A DNA stretch of 64,000 nt from Mytilisepta virgata (lineage: Eukaryota > Mollusca > Bivalvia > Mytilida > Mytilidae): the NCBI GenBank assembly GCA_028015205.1, contig CM051514.1:44160150-44224149 (forward strand). Reading direction: 5' to 3'. The position numbers and the translations under genes were made by a program. Every line of letters begins with the position of its first letter. Position 1 is the first letter of the stretch. Below, piece after piece: positions 22,266 through 32,642 of the stretch. The notes under the pieces were generated by a model. The model did no database searches, was not told where the DNA came from, and saw only the letters and a list, made by a program, of their open reading frames with translations.

Positions 22266-23966
22266 CTAACATCCTGATAATTCTACTTGATATAATTTGG
22301 CCTTTACTTTACTGCCTCTCGTGGTGGTACATCCTATGTAGAGTTGTCTTGGGTGTTGGTACAACAGGGAATATGGTTTTTTTATCCCCATTTCTGTTAG
22401 ATTGATATATTTCACAAGCCTGACAGACCGATTAAGGATATGAAGCCCATTGTTATTTTGGTCTGCCACTACTACATTGTTTACTGATGTTGTCGCTATA
22501 CCTGCTGGAAAAAATGGTTTGTCTTTATCAGAATGACCTTTATAATACAGGACTCCTCCATTCTGTTTCAGCACTACTACTCTACCTCTATAGTCCTCAG
22601 GTATCATGTCAGCCACCCAAATGTTACCTTTCTTGTCACTGGTTATGGTGTCAGGCAAAGTAAATAAAGGTTTGTTCTCCTTGTCATAGTCATATGTCAT
22701 CTCATGTTTTCCTGTCATATCCATCACCATGACGACTTCTCTTTCATGACCTCGAGCACCTACTATGATTTTATTGTCAGTAGTTATATGAATAGCTGTG
22801 GTTTCCAGTGGATACACACTATATTTTGTGTCACTAAGTTTTCCTGTTTGTACATCTAGTTGTTGTATTTTGGATTTCGTAGTAGATAACAATAGATCAC
22901 CCTCGGTAGTAATGGCCATATCATAGACCTCCACATTGTAAGAAGATATTGTCTTCAGATTGGTTCCATCTATTGTCACATTTTCTAGCTGACTGTGAAT
23001 AAGACTATTAATCCATAAAGAATTGTCAGGTAAGGAATGTATTCTGGTAACAAATTTCAAGTTGGTAGTAAATTCCTTCTCTTTCGTCACATTAATTTCA
23101 CTTGGATTTATTTCAGTATCAGCTGGGTGTACAAGGAATCCTATGTTAGCCTGGGTGATTTGTCCAGGAGTAAATGTTGGCAGTGTGACTTCATGACGGT
23201 TCATATTTATAGTTAGGATTTTGACTTTCATTGATTTACATAGAAAACTGTATTCTTTGAAGAATTTGGAAACATCAGTAGAGTTGATGATAATTTCAGT
23301 GTTATTTACTTTGTCATCCATTTCTCTTATAGTTTTGTTTATTTTGTTTTGTTCTTGTGTGATTGATGACTCTACAGATACCATACATGTACCCTGATCT
23401 AGTTCAGTGAGAAGTTCGGTGATGTGTTTGTGGACTTCTTTCTGGAGAGCTTTTTCATGTTGTAATATTTCTTCCTTTATTTTTTCATGGCTTTGTTTTT
23501 CAGATTTTATAAATCGATTTAACTGTTCATGTTCCTGCTCCAAACCTTGTTTTTCCTGTTTTAGTTTTTCCTGTCGTTTTATCAGTTCCCCCTTCCTTCT
23601 ATCATACTCTTCCTCAATCTGTACCATATCATGTTTGATATGGGACTTGGTTACACAATCAAGGCAGATAAGTTCATCACATGTTTTACAAAAAAGACAA
23701 GAAGTTTGTTTATCATGTTTTTGACACTTGATAGAATTGAAATTCAATTTTTTGTCAGTTTCCTCCTGAAGATGGCCAATGTCTTTTATGTCTATAATTT
23801 TGTGTTCTCCAGCAGTTTTGATCTTGGGATGAATTTTTTCTCGGCACGTATTACACATTAACAAGTCACATTGTAAACACTTCCATTTAATGTTCTGATT
23901 TACCTCACATAGCTGACATTGAATTGAAATTTGCCCTGATTGAAGAGTTGATTTTGACAGAGCCAT
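22266..23966 (-). CDS. TRIM-like B-box/coiled-coil/beta-propeller protein
   Basis: A single uninterrupted frame of 566 codons. The start ATG has a good context (A at -3, G at +4). Residues 17-55 form a first B-box-like zinc site (C17, C20, C30, C33, C38, C41, H46, H55). Residues 81-112 form a canonical B-box2 (C81, H84, C93, C96, C101, C104, H109, H112). Residues about 118-225 are rich in E, K and Q, as in the TRIM coiled coil. Residues about 290-566 show repeating strand patterns (GDLLLS, KGNIWVAD, VNNVVVAD) typical of NHL-like beta-propellers. There is no RING finger, so E3 ligase activity cannot be assumed; scaffold or adaptor roles are possible. Intronless TRIM-like genes are greatly expanded in bivalves, often in relation to immunity (family knowledge). 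No adjoining gene suggests a pathway. Function is inferred from domains only. Confidence 0.9.
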   Translation of the reverse strand: MALSKSTLQSGQISIQCQLCEVNQNIKWKCLQCDLLMCNTCREKIHPKIKTAGEHKIIDIKDIGHLQEETDKKLNFNSIKCQKHDKQTSCLFCKTCDELICLDCVTKSHIKHDMVQIEEEYDRRKGELIKRQEKLKQEKQGLEQEHEQLNRFIKSEKQSHEKIKEEILQHEKALQKEVHKHITELLTELDQGTCMVSVESSITQEQNKINKTIREMDDKVNNTEIIINSTDVSKFFKEYSFLCKSMKVKILTINMNRHEVTLPTFTPGQITQANIGFLVHPADTEINPSEINVTKEKEFTTNLKFVTRIHSLPDNSLWINSLIHSQLENVTIDGTNLKTISSYNVEVYDMAITTEGDLLLSTTKSKIQQLDVQTGKLSDTKYSVYPLETTAIHITTDNKIIVGARGHEREVVMVMDMTGKHEMTYDYDKENKPLFTLPDTITSDKKGNIWVADMIPEDYRGRVVVLKQNGGVLYYKGHSDKDKPFFPAGIATTSVNNVVVADQNNNGLHILNRSVRLVKYINLTEMGIKKPYSLLYQHPRQLYIGCTTTRGSKVKAKLYQVELSGC

Positions 23967-24117
23967 TATAAAGTAAGACAGCTTATATGAATAGCTTCCT
24001 GGTTTGAACAGTCAGATGAATACAGAGATATATCCCTTGCTGAAATACTTAGTTCATTTTAGACGAAACTGCTGCTAGGTATGAAGAGGCCATTTTACAA
24101 CCTGTTCTTGTAAAATA

Positions 24118-24410
24118 CTGTGAAACACTTATTATTCGTGGTACACCGGTTTATGTGGTTGTCATGGACAACTCAACCCACGAATTCAAAACCCCGACAA
24201 AATATTTATTCTTTAATCATTTTATCAGGAGGAAATAGAAAAAAAGCTAGAGGTCCTTTCCAAGAATTCAGTATCATTGTTTGATCTTTAGTAAATATAT
24301 CACAAACGGATAAGTAAGTATGAATAACAATTTTAACAGGAAAGAATGCTTTTAGTTTGCTGTAGGAAGAAATTTGACCTTACATAATTGAAAATGAATA
24401 AATACGTCAA
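24118..24410. mobile_element. Element S, second copy, upstream of the TRIM-like gene
   Basis: It starts CTGTGAAACACTT and matches the first 280 bp or so of the copy at 6408-7025, sharing AGAGGTCCTTTCCAAGAAT or a close variant and CATTGTTTGATCTTTAGT. The far terminus is not found, so the copy is truncated. It lies about 150 bp upstream of the TRIM-like start codon, within the likely promoter or 5' leader. Confidence 0.75.
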
Positions 24411-24429
24411 ATATTGTAGTGTTCATTAC

Positions 24430-26089
24430 TTCGAAAGTGCGGGGATAATAATTAACTAGAAATATGTATTGTGGGAATTGACAGTGATCCCCGCACCCCC
24501 CTTAAGTAGTAGGGCCACTTACCTCTAGTCAAAAATATGAAACCTTAGTCCCATCCAAAATAGTATGCAATCATTCTATATAAAAATTAAATCTATAAAC
24601 CTAATAAAAAATGAAAAAAAACATGTTCAAAAGCTTAAACTTACAATTTTTTAAATTTAACCTGAGCGGTGGCGGACATTTCAGGGGATTGGATGAACGT
24701 TTACGTGGAAATAAGTGGACATTTTAGCGGCGGATTGTTTGGACAATTATTATGATGACCAATCTGACCAAACTATTCGAATAATATTCTGCATTTTATT
24801 AATAATAAAATTTGAATGTACAATGTACCTCTTCCGTGGGCCAGGCCGAGCCTGTTGACCCCTGCTCACCAGCGGGGAGGTGGAAGTAGGATTTTGAACC
24901 TTTAGCCTTGAAATGACCCGTAGGTGAATTAGTTTTTTTTCACTTGTAAGTAAATTTAATTTGAATATTATATGAAAAAAATATATATCACAAATGGTCA
25001 GCATTCTTATTAATAATAGATATTGTTTTTTTTTATCATTTCATATATTAACCTGTATTTACCTGTACAAGCTAGCCTCTAAAATGTTCACTATTTTTTT
25101 CCACCTCCGCTAAAATTTCCTTCGCCCGACCTGAGTGGGCCCCAAGTTTAAAAATCGATATTCTAAATTCTTATTGTGCAACTGCATATAGTGTAGGACA
25201 ATACTATATATTAACAAAATGCATAAATTGCAAAATGAAAGAGAAGTTAAGGTCAGAAGCTTAAATTGAAAATTTCAAATTTCGACCCCTGTGGAGCCCA
25301 ATTTTAGAATTCTAAAACCTTATTGCACATCTGCATATGGTGTTTGACAATACTGTATAGAAATAAAATGCATAAATTGAAAAACTTAAGACGAGTTTAC
25401 GTCACAAACGTAAATTGATAGTTTTTTTCAAAAATCGACCACTTTGGGCCCCAATTTTAGAAAATCAAAATTCTAAAACCTTATTGCGCATCTGCATATG
25501 GTGTATGACAATACCATATATAGACGAAATGCATAAATTAAAAATGAAAGGAGTTTAGGTCACAAGCTTAGATTGACAGTTTGTTCGTAATTGGACCCCA
25601 TGTGGGCCCCAATTTTAGAAAATCAAAATTCTAAAACCTTATTGCGCATCTGCCTATCGTGTATGATAATACCGTATGGAAATAAAATACATAAATTGAA
25701 AAATGAAAGAGCAGTTTAGGTCACAAGCTTAAATAAACAGTTTTTCGAAATTTGACCCCTCTTCAATTTTAGAAAATCAGAATTCTAAAACCTTATTGCG
25801 CATCTGCATACGGTGCATGACAATACTGTATAGAAATAAAATGTAAGAGGGGTTTAGGTCACAAGCTTGAATTCAAAATTTTCGAAGTATGACCCATGTG
25901 GGCCCCTTGTTTAGAAAATCAAAATTCTAAAACCTTTTTGCGCATCTACAGGTAATATGCAACAATCCTATATAGAAATTGAATTCCTAAACCCAAAAGT
26001 GAAGGAGGAGTTGATGTCACAAGAAAGTGTGACGGACGGTCTGAGACAATCGCTATATCCCCGAACTTTCTTCGAAAGTGCGGAGATAA
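24430..26089 (+). repeat. Family D tandem-core element
   Basis: Both ends carry TTCGAAAGTGCGG(G/A)GATAA (about 24430-24448 and 26070-26089); the right one lies in the hairpin 26059-26084 (CCCCGAACTTTC-TTC-GAAAGTGCGGAG). The core has about six units marked by TTCTAAAACCTTATTGCGCA. Anchors at 25311, 25472, 25630, 25784 and 25926 give spacings of 161, 158, 154 and 142 bp. A GTGACGGACGGTC block precedes the right end. There is no coding region. Confidence 0.75.
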
Positions 26090-26205
26090 ATATAGTCAAT
26101 ATGTAATTATCCCTGCACTTCGAATGAAGTTCGGGGAAATTTGTAATCGGTCCGTCTGTCCGTACGTCTGTCCGTTTGTCCGTCTGTACGCTGTTTAAAC
26201 ATATT

Positions 26206-26825
26206 TTATTTACTCAAATAAAGTAAAAGGGATCAGACACAAGTTAAACAAACTTAGACCGTCTTCTCCCTATATACGATTTATATCATAAAAATTTTAG
26301 AGCATGTACAAAACATAATAAATATTAATTTAAGCCTTTGTACATACTAGAGGAAAATGAATCAAAATATAAAGATACATAAGAGAAGAAAAGAAAGTAA
26401 GAGATAAATTGATAGAAAGGAAGTATCGAGACATAATGGTAATGCAAGTGTGTGAGGGGATTCTCTCGAGGTTTGTTCATTTTTAAATTATCAGGAATGT
26501 GTTTGATTTTTTTATATAGTCAAAAGTCTTTTTAATTATATTCTCGTTTTGTTCATTTGTTAGTAAACTATATCCGGTTGTTAATAATTTTATATCAAGC
26601 TTTAGGCAATCGGGTAACCAGACCAACCCATCAAATAAAGAGTTGCGTAAGTCGTTATACAATGGACATTCAAAGAAGAAATGGAAGGAGTCTTCTCGTT
26701 TAGCTCCACATCTAAAGGAAGAGTCCGAAACGATATTAACTTTGTAAAGATCATAATTCAGGAAAGTGGCTGAACATCTAAACTGAGTCAGTAAGATATT
26801 AAGTCTGTGCGTACAAATGCAAGTC
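26206..26825 (-). mobile_element. 5'-truncated LINE fragment with 3' UTR
   Basis: On the minus strand this holds the end of a LINE ORF2 followed by about 280 bp of A+T-rich 3' sequence containing AATAAA-type motifs. It lies between the GTCCGTCC tract and the core of a family C-type element. Its 5' break joins directly to core sequence near 26825. No certain target duplication was found. Confidence 0.7.
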
Positions 26826-26851
26826 CAGCTTGGTTTTGCGTTTTGGTCCAC
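26483..26851 (-). pseudogene. Decayed C-terminus of a LINE reverse-transcriptase ORF
   Basis: The 122-residue frame contains LNILLTQFRC, DLYKVNIV and CGAKREDSFHFFFECPLY. This matches the C-terminal zinc-binding segment of Jockey/CR1-like LINE proteins (C-x-C-G..E-D-x-x-H..C-P-L-Y). The first cysteine expected before C48 is replaced (residue 46 is F), H57 and C62 remain. The first nine residues are encoded by flanking repeat DNA, not by the LINE. The polymerase and endonuclease domains are absent, so it cannot be autonomous. It is a relic of retrotransposition. Confidence 0.75.
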
Positions 26852-27394
26852 TTCTCAGAAATCCATTGAGATATATCAATGATATAATACATGTATCACT
26901 ACAATCCCCTTATAACATTGAAAATAGATGATAATTGGGTTACTTTTTGACCTACATTTAATGCATGAGTGACTAAGATAAAAGTTTGCCTTAAATTCCA
27001 TATCCTAGAAATCCATGGTGTTATATCATTGATAATTAACTAGTGTAATCTTCTTACATCTCCAACAGTTGGGTCATTGTTACTCACATTTCATGAATGA
27101 GTGACTTGGTTAAGTTTTTACAATTTGGTCCATTTCTCAGAAACCTTTCTGAGACATTTCAATGATCTAATACTATTCATTTATCTTATACAGAAAAGTC
27201 AGCAACCTTTGAGTCACCTGGGACTTTATATTATGCTTGAATTACTTCGGTAACATTTTTGCATTTTGGTATATTTTCATAGAACCCATGGTAGTATATT
27301 GATGATATTCACAATTACAAACATCTTATAGTACAAACACAACTCAGCAACATTTGAGTCACTATGATCTACATTTTATGTTTGAGTGAATTTT

Positions 27395-27680
27395 ATTAAA
27401 TGTAGGGGGCCTCGGTGGCCGAGTGGTCTAGGTAGTTCGTCATGACTACTAATGATCACTAGCCTGTCAACGCTGGGGTTGTGAGTTCGAATCTCACTTG
27501 TGGCAGGGTGTGTTCGACTCCTATCTTAATTGACAAGGATTGCCAATTTTCCTACCGAAGGTCGGTGGTTCTCTCCGGGTACTCCGGCTTCCTCCACCAA
27601 TAAAAACTGGCCGCCGCGAAATAGCCAAATGTGCTGAAAACGGCGTTAAACCCCAACTAAACAAACAAATATTAAATGTA
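27395..27680 (+). mobile_element. tRNA-derived SINE, best-preserved copy
   Basis: The body is 27405-27670. Box A (GGTGGCCGAGTGG) and box B (GTGAGTTCGAATCTCAC) of a Leu/Ser-type tRNA head are both intact. A conserved middle (ATTGCCAATTTTCCTACCGA) follows, then the tail region (AAAAACTGGCCGCCGCGAAA) and a simple AAAC tail. The perfect 10-bp target duplication ATTAAATGTA lies at 27395-27404 and 27671-27680. RNA polymerase III transcription through the internal promoter is plausible. It carries no protein and would depend on a partner LINE. Confidence 0.92.
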
Positions 27681-27923
27681 TGCAATTGGTAAATTATTAA
27701 ATAACCAATGGTAATGTATTAATGATATTCACATCTGCAGTCATCTTATATAGTACAACACAACCTACATTTTATGCTTGAGTGACTTAATTTTTTGCAT
27801 TCAGTTGTATTATTAAAGAACATATGGTAATGTATGAATTATATTTCACAATTACAGTCATCTTGTATAGTACAATACATCTCAGCTACATTTGAGTCAC
27901 TATTATCTACATTTTGTATTAAA

Positions 27924-28790
27924 ATAAAATAACAATCCAAAGATAATAATATTAGATATAGTAAATTTATACTATGCTGTATACGACGCATTTCAAGGAG
28001 TTACCTCTCATCAGCAGCATTTGGAAACATTTGGAAGACCAAAAACCAAACTTATATTAAACAAGAAGTACTCAACCAAAAATACCGAAATAGGAAGGCA
28101 AATTTCAGCTAAGGAGATCTACCATGTGCAATACAAGGAATGAACCCTTAGTATTTCTATTATTTTTGAATTTTGCTAAATACTGGTAATATCTGTAACA
28201 AATCAATGAATAATCATGTCAGACAAGTCTGACGATTGGGTTGGCGAATACCCTCGGGGACCTAAGGTCCACCATGCAGAGGCATCGTCCCCGGAGTTTC
28301 AAAATAACAATCCAAAGATACTAATATTAGATATAGTAAATTTATGCTGTATACGACGCATTTCAAGGAGTTACCTCTCATCAGCGGCATTAAAACCGAA
28401 ACATTTGGAAGACCAAAAACCAACCTTATTTTAAACAAGAAGTACTCGTAACAAAAAATACCGAAATAGGAAGCCAAATTTCAGCTAAGGAGATCTGCCA
28501 TGTGCAATACAAGGAATGAACCCTTAGTATTTCTATTATTTTTGAATTTTGCTAAATACTGGTAATTTCTGTAACAAATCAATGAATAATCATGTCAGAC
28601 AAGTCTGACGACTGGGTTGGCGAATACCCTCGGGGACCTAAGGTCCACCATGCAGAGGCATCGTCCCCGGAGTTTCAAAATAACAATCCAAAGATACTAA
28701 TATTAGATACTATATATAAAATTTATGCTGTATACGACGCATTTCAAGGAGTTACCTCTCATCAGCGGCATTAAAACCGAAAAAATTTAG
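27924..28790 (+). repeat. Tandem array of a unit of about 376 bp
   Basis: Two full units (about 27924-28300 and 28301-28676) and a partial third (28677-28790) each start AAAATAACAATCCAAAG. Each full unit carries the hairpin GTCAGACAAGTCTGAC and then a second inverted pair (CTCGGGGAC..GTCCCCGGAG). Neighbouring units are nearly identical, which implies recent duplication or homogenisation. Open frames beginning MSDKSDDWVGEYPRGP occur twice only because the DNA repeats. Confidence 0.85.
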
Positions 28791-28978
28791 AGTTTGTATT
28801 CTTATGTCAGAAACATAATTTAGTACTGTTGATTCATTATTTTTAATAGGGCTAAAGTTAATGTAAGCACGTTATATTATTAAACTTTCAGATATTTAAA
28901 TAAGTCTCAAATCAATTTCCCAATAAACAATTGAATAGATGGGAATTCTATGTGAAGACACTCTATCTAGTTTTGTTA

Positions 28979-29333
28979 TGCGCCGTCCACGAATGTGGAA
29001 GGGACAGATTTATCCTCGTCCGTGCGTACGCCCGTCTAGCTTGGTTGTTTGGGTATAGGTCCATTTCTTATAAACCATTTGAGATGTATCAATGATATTA
29101 TACCACTACAGTCTCCTTATTAAAACTGATCAGAATACAGGTCAGCAACATTTGTGTCACTTTGGTTTTAATTCATGAGTAACTCTGATGATTTGCCTTT
29201 AATTTCATATAGGAATCTATGGTGTTATATAAATGATACATCAACACCCTAATCGTCTTTATATAATGCATTTCCTCAACAGTTTGGTAATTTTGACCCA
29301 CATTTCATGCACGAGTGACTTGGTTAAGTTTTG
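28979..29333 (+). repeat. Family C element, short
   Basis: The head hairpin 28979-29006 has the pairing core GTCCAC..GTGGA. A CGTCCGTGCGTACGCCCGTC tract and two core units follow (TAGGTCCATTTCTTATAAACC, GTGTCACTTTGG). Within a GACTTGGTTAAGTTTT block it is cut by the family B head at 29334. Confidence 0.7.
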
Positions 29334-29604
29334 TCTCGCCTGCGACGAAATCGCGGAGGACGAGTTATCGGTAATTTCCGGAATCGGCGGCGTAATTTTT
29401 TTAAAACCTTTTGAAACTCTTTGAAAAAGCCTTAATAACTTTGCACACATAATACATACACCGGAATTTCATGCTTAAATTTATTACTTGCATCATATTT
29501 TCTCTATTAGGTCCATTTTTCAGCATTTGTAATACCAATACCCACTTAATTACTTGACCAATAAGTTGTTGACACACTGAATTAAAATGCATAAGTTAAC
29601 AGCG
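29334..29604 (+). repeat. Family B fragment
   Basis: The head hairpin is at 29334-29364 (TCTCGCC..GGACGAG), then AAAACCTT..ATAACTTTG and one core unit (TTTCATGCTT, TTTTTCAGCATTTGTAATACC). No tail is found. It joins directly to family C core on its left, so it probably inserted there. Confidence 0.65.
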
Positions 29605-29939
29605 TGCTTCTTTTCAGACTATTCAGGTGCGTCCAAACGGAGCAACTCGGTCCGATTTTCCTCCCGATTCGATGACTATATATAATGTGACATACTAATT
29701 AAAATGAAAATAAATCGAATTAAAATCGGATGTGAAAATCGTATTGTGTGTCTTATGTGGTTGAATGCCGAAAGCCTTCTATTCCCTCGCTGTCGGTCCC
29801 TTAAAAAAAATTATCTGGATTGCTACTGAAGTTCATTTTGAATCAGACCACATTCTAATTTTATATACATGTAGATCAACGCTGTAGAATTTAAAAAAAA
29901 ATAAAATCAGAAATAGGTATATCTATATGTATTGGCTTT
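29605..29939. other. Non-coding stretch
   Basis: Nothing recognisable is seen here. Confidence 0.4.
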
Positions 29940-30340
29940 TAACCCTCTGGACTCTGTAGCAGACGTGTATCGCTGTGTCTTTGTTTATTCCACATTGGCT
30001 AGAGGTATAGGGGAGGGTTGAGATCTCACAAACACGTTTAATCCCGCCGCATTTTTGCGCCTGTCCAAAGTCAGGAACCTCTAGTCTTTGTTAGTCTTGT
30101 GTGTGTTTTTTAATTTTGGTTCATTTTTATGTTTGGGAGTTTAGTGTGCCGTTCATTTTGCTGAACTAGTATACATTATTGATTAGGGGCCAGCTGAAGC
30201 CCCCCTCCGGGTGCGGGATCTTCTCGCTGCGTTAAAGACCCATTGGTCGCCTTGAGCTGTTTTCTGCTCTTTGGTCAGGTTGTTCTCTGTTTAACACATT
30301 CCCCATTTCCATTCTCTATTCTATTTAATAACAAGTACAA
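29940..30340 (+). mobile_element. Mussel high-copy repeat K, longer copy
   Basis: It contains GGGGAGGGTTGAGATCTCAC, CCCGCCGCATTTTTGCGCC, TCAGGAACCTCTAG, GAACTAGTATACATTATTG, GGCCAGCTGAAGCCC and TTTCCATTCTCTATTCTA. I recognise the combination as a very abundant Mytilus repeat. A copy sharing only the last 165 bp or so lies at 10663-10830, as expected for a retroposon truncated at its 5' end. Confidence 0.75.
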
Positions 30341-31096
30341 CTTTAGCAGCATCTACATTGAACAATAAATAAACGTACACATTATCTTAATAGCACTTCC
30401 TCACAATAGAACGTGTACAGAATCATGATTTAAAATTGTCTCGCGTAAAGTGTGATTATTGCTATTAACAGTTCATTTGTCTAGCTCAAGGGAAATCATT
30501 ATGCTCTAATGTTTATAAAATATTAAAGGAAAGAGAAAAGGCCAAACACGTGAGATAATTGTATATATTGGAACAGATAGGGTCAAGATTCATGTTCTGA
30601 TGAAATTGAGTCTGTCATCGATTTATTTGTACTGTAACCAACATTTTCGAATCCCAAATTCACTTGTAGTTTTTAACCGAACTTAATATTGGGCAACAAG
30701 CCATTAACAACTTACTGACTAGCATATAGTCGTTACTGTATGCAGATACACATGTATGTGGATTATTTGCTACCAAAGTTAAAACAGAGAAGACCAAATC
30801 AAAACGAATAATTATTTTTAAACTGACTGATGTCTGTTATTTTTATTTTTACGACATTTCACGATCGGATGACAATCTTTTCACAACATTTATGTGTAAT
30901 GGTTTCGAAATCCTGTATTTCAGCATTGAGCTTTAGGAAATGCAGTCCTAAGGAGACAATCTGACGTAATGGTTGGACTTATTATATACACAGTGTAATT
31001 TAAACGCATTTTATATATATTAAGATAATGTATAGCAATTAAATTAAAGGATTAGGAAATAAATGCAAGTTACAAACGTAAAGTACATTAATTTTT
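30341..31096. other. Non-coding stretch
   Basis: No gene, tRNA-like promoter or terminal repeat is recognised here. Confidence 0.4.
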
Positions 31097-31345
31097 TGCG
31101 CCGTTTTCAGCACATTTTGCCATTTCCCGGCGGCCAGTTTTTATTGGTGGAGGAAGCCGGAGTACCCGGAGAGAACCACCGACCTTCGTTAGGAAAATCG
31201 GCAATCCTTGTCAATTAAGATCGGAGTCGAGCACACCCCGCCAAAGGTGAGATTCGAACTCTCAAATTCATTGTTGACAGGCTAGTGATCATTAGTAGTC
31301 ATGACGAACTGCATGTACCTAGACCACTCGGCCACTGAGGCCCTT
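31097..31345 (-). mobile_element. tRNA-derived SINE, minus copy
   Basis: On the minus strand it runs from GGGCCTCAGTGGCCGAGTGG near 31344, through a changed box B (GAGTTCGAATCTCACC), the conserved middle and AAAAACTGGCCGCCGGGAAA, to TGAAAACGGCGCAAAA near 31097. Flanking ACTACATTTA (right) and AGTACATTAA (left) could be a weak target duplication. Confidence 0.85.
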
Positions 31346-32608
31346 ACTACATTTATATCTATCCCAAGTGTTCGTAGAAGAGATTAAAGTGAACGTTTGT
31401 TAGTTTTTCGGTAATGTGTTTGTTCAGTATCTGGTATATATAATACCGCAACAATATATTGAACTTTAGATATTTTGTGACTAATTTCGATGAATTCGAC
31501 TAATTTTTGTCTCTTCATTATTTGCTCATGACAAAAAATGTCTACAAGCACAATGTAACATCCATGATACATTTTGCATTACTCAACCGATACAAAATCA
31601 TATAAAAATGCCTGAAAACATTAATTAGAAGTAAAATAGACGTAAAACTGAATTTCCCCGCTGAATTAAACAATATTTAAATTATATTCGTTATTCTGCT
31701 TATTATTCAATCATTATATATGGATTTATACCACCATTACCCTTGCATTCGATATTTGGTTAACTATATATATCGTACTTGTATAGGTTTTATGATAGAT
31801 TGATACATGTATGTTTGATTAATGAGCTATACAGGCTAAGGTCACTTAATTATTTTGTCGTGGACTATAAACCCATTTTTTATCTTTATAATGGTCGATC
31901 ACGGACTTTTATCAGCCGTATGTGTTTCTTTTTTTACAGTAGAAATTGCTCCTAGGGGACTAATTGATGAAATTAATTTTCGTCATCTGAAAAAATATAT
32001 TGCCAGTACTTTACACGATATCGTAAGAATAATTAGGAGTCCGCCCCAGAGTATTATATCTTGAGTGTTGCTGATAAGATATGAATTACGAAAAGATACA
32101 ATATACAACAACTGGTGTTAGAGAATGGCAAAATTGCCTTTTTATCTTCAGAGAAGATCTGTGTAGTCCAGGGCCCACTTGTCCAAAAGCTAATCACTTT
32201 TTTTTTCACTTTCAATTATTTCGATAGTTAAGTAATATTCCTTCACAGAATTCTGCATGGACACACTAAGTCATAGGATTAACACATCAGAAAATTTTCA
32301 TTCCTCATGGCATAATCAAGCGAAAATTTGAAACTGAATATTGTGGTTAACTTTTGAACAAGTGGGTCCTGATATGTAACGGAATACCAATTTTTGGACA
32401 TCATATATAATATATATATATAGGCTGTAATTTAAATTCTCTAGATATAGGATCAATCCGAGGCAGTGATTTTACATCTTTTTCAACCAGCGGACGTCCG
32501 TATGAGTTTAATTTTATTTATTGAAGTCTCTGAGACCCCTTACGGCAACTCCGCCTAGCATACAAAGCATGGCGATTATAACGTTACGCCACGGTGACTG
32601 TCATACTG

Positions 32609-32642
<34 letters not shown>

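Larger units (their letters stand above)
26105..28973 (+). repeat. Family C-type element broken by three nested insertions
   Basis: The head hairpin at 26111-26136 (CCCTGCACTTC..GAAGTTCGGGG) is followed by a run of GTCCGTCTGTCC-like units (about 26150-26190). Core sequence appears at about 26826-27404 and 27681-27923, and the tail at about 28801-28973. The gaps are filled by a LINE fragment (26206-26825), a SINE (27405-27670) and the 376-bp satellite (27924-28790). Tail identity is supported by the match to 20125-20280. Whether head and core belong to a single original insertion is an inference from order and orientation. Confidence 0.7.

Noticed and set aside
23407..23861. Plus-strand open frames of 105 and 76 codons
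   Set aside because: They are antisense shadows of the TRIM-like gene's coiled-coil and B-box coding sequence.
24430..26089. LTR retrotransposon with short LTRs
   Set aside because: The ends share only about 20 bp, and there is no gag/pol sequence, primer-binding site or polypurine tract; the interior is a tandem array.
27405..27490. Functional tRNA gene
   Set aside because: Box A and B are good, but the arms do not form a full cloverleaf and the sequence continues as a SINE with a tail and target duplication.
28216..28774. Two similar open frames starting MSDKSDDWVGEYPRGP, at 28216 and 28592
   Set aside because: They lie in the same phase of a tandem DNA repeat and end at different points when the DNA diverges; there is no start context or domain.
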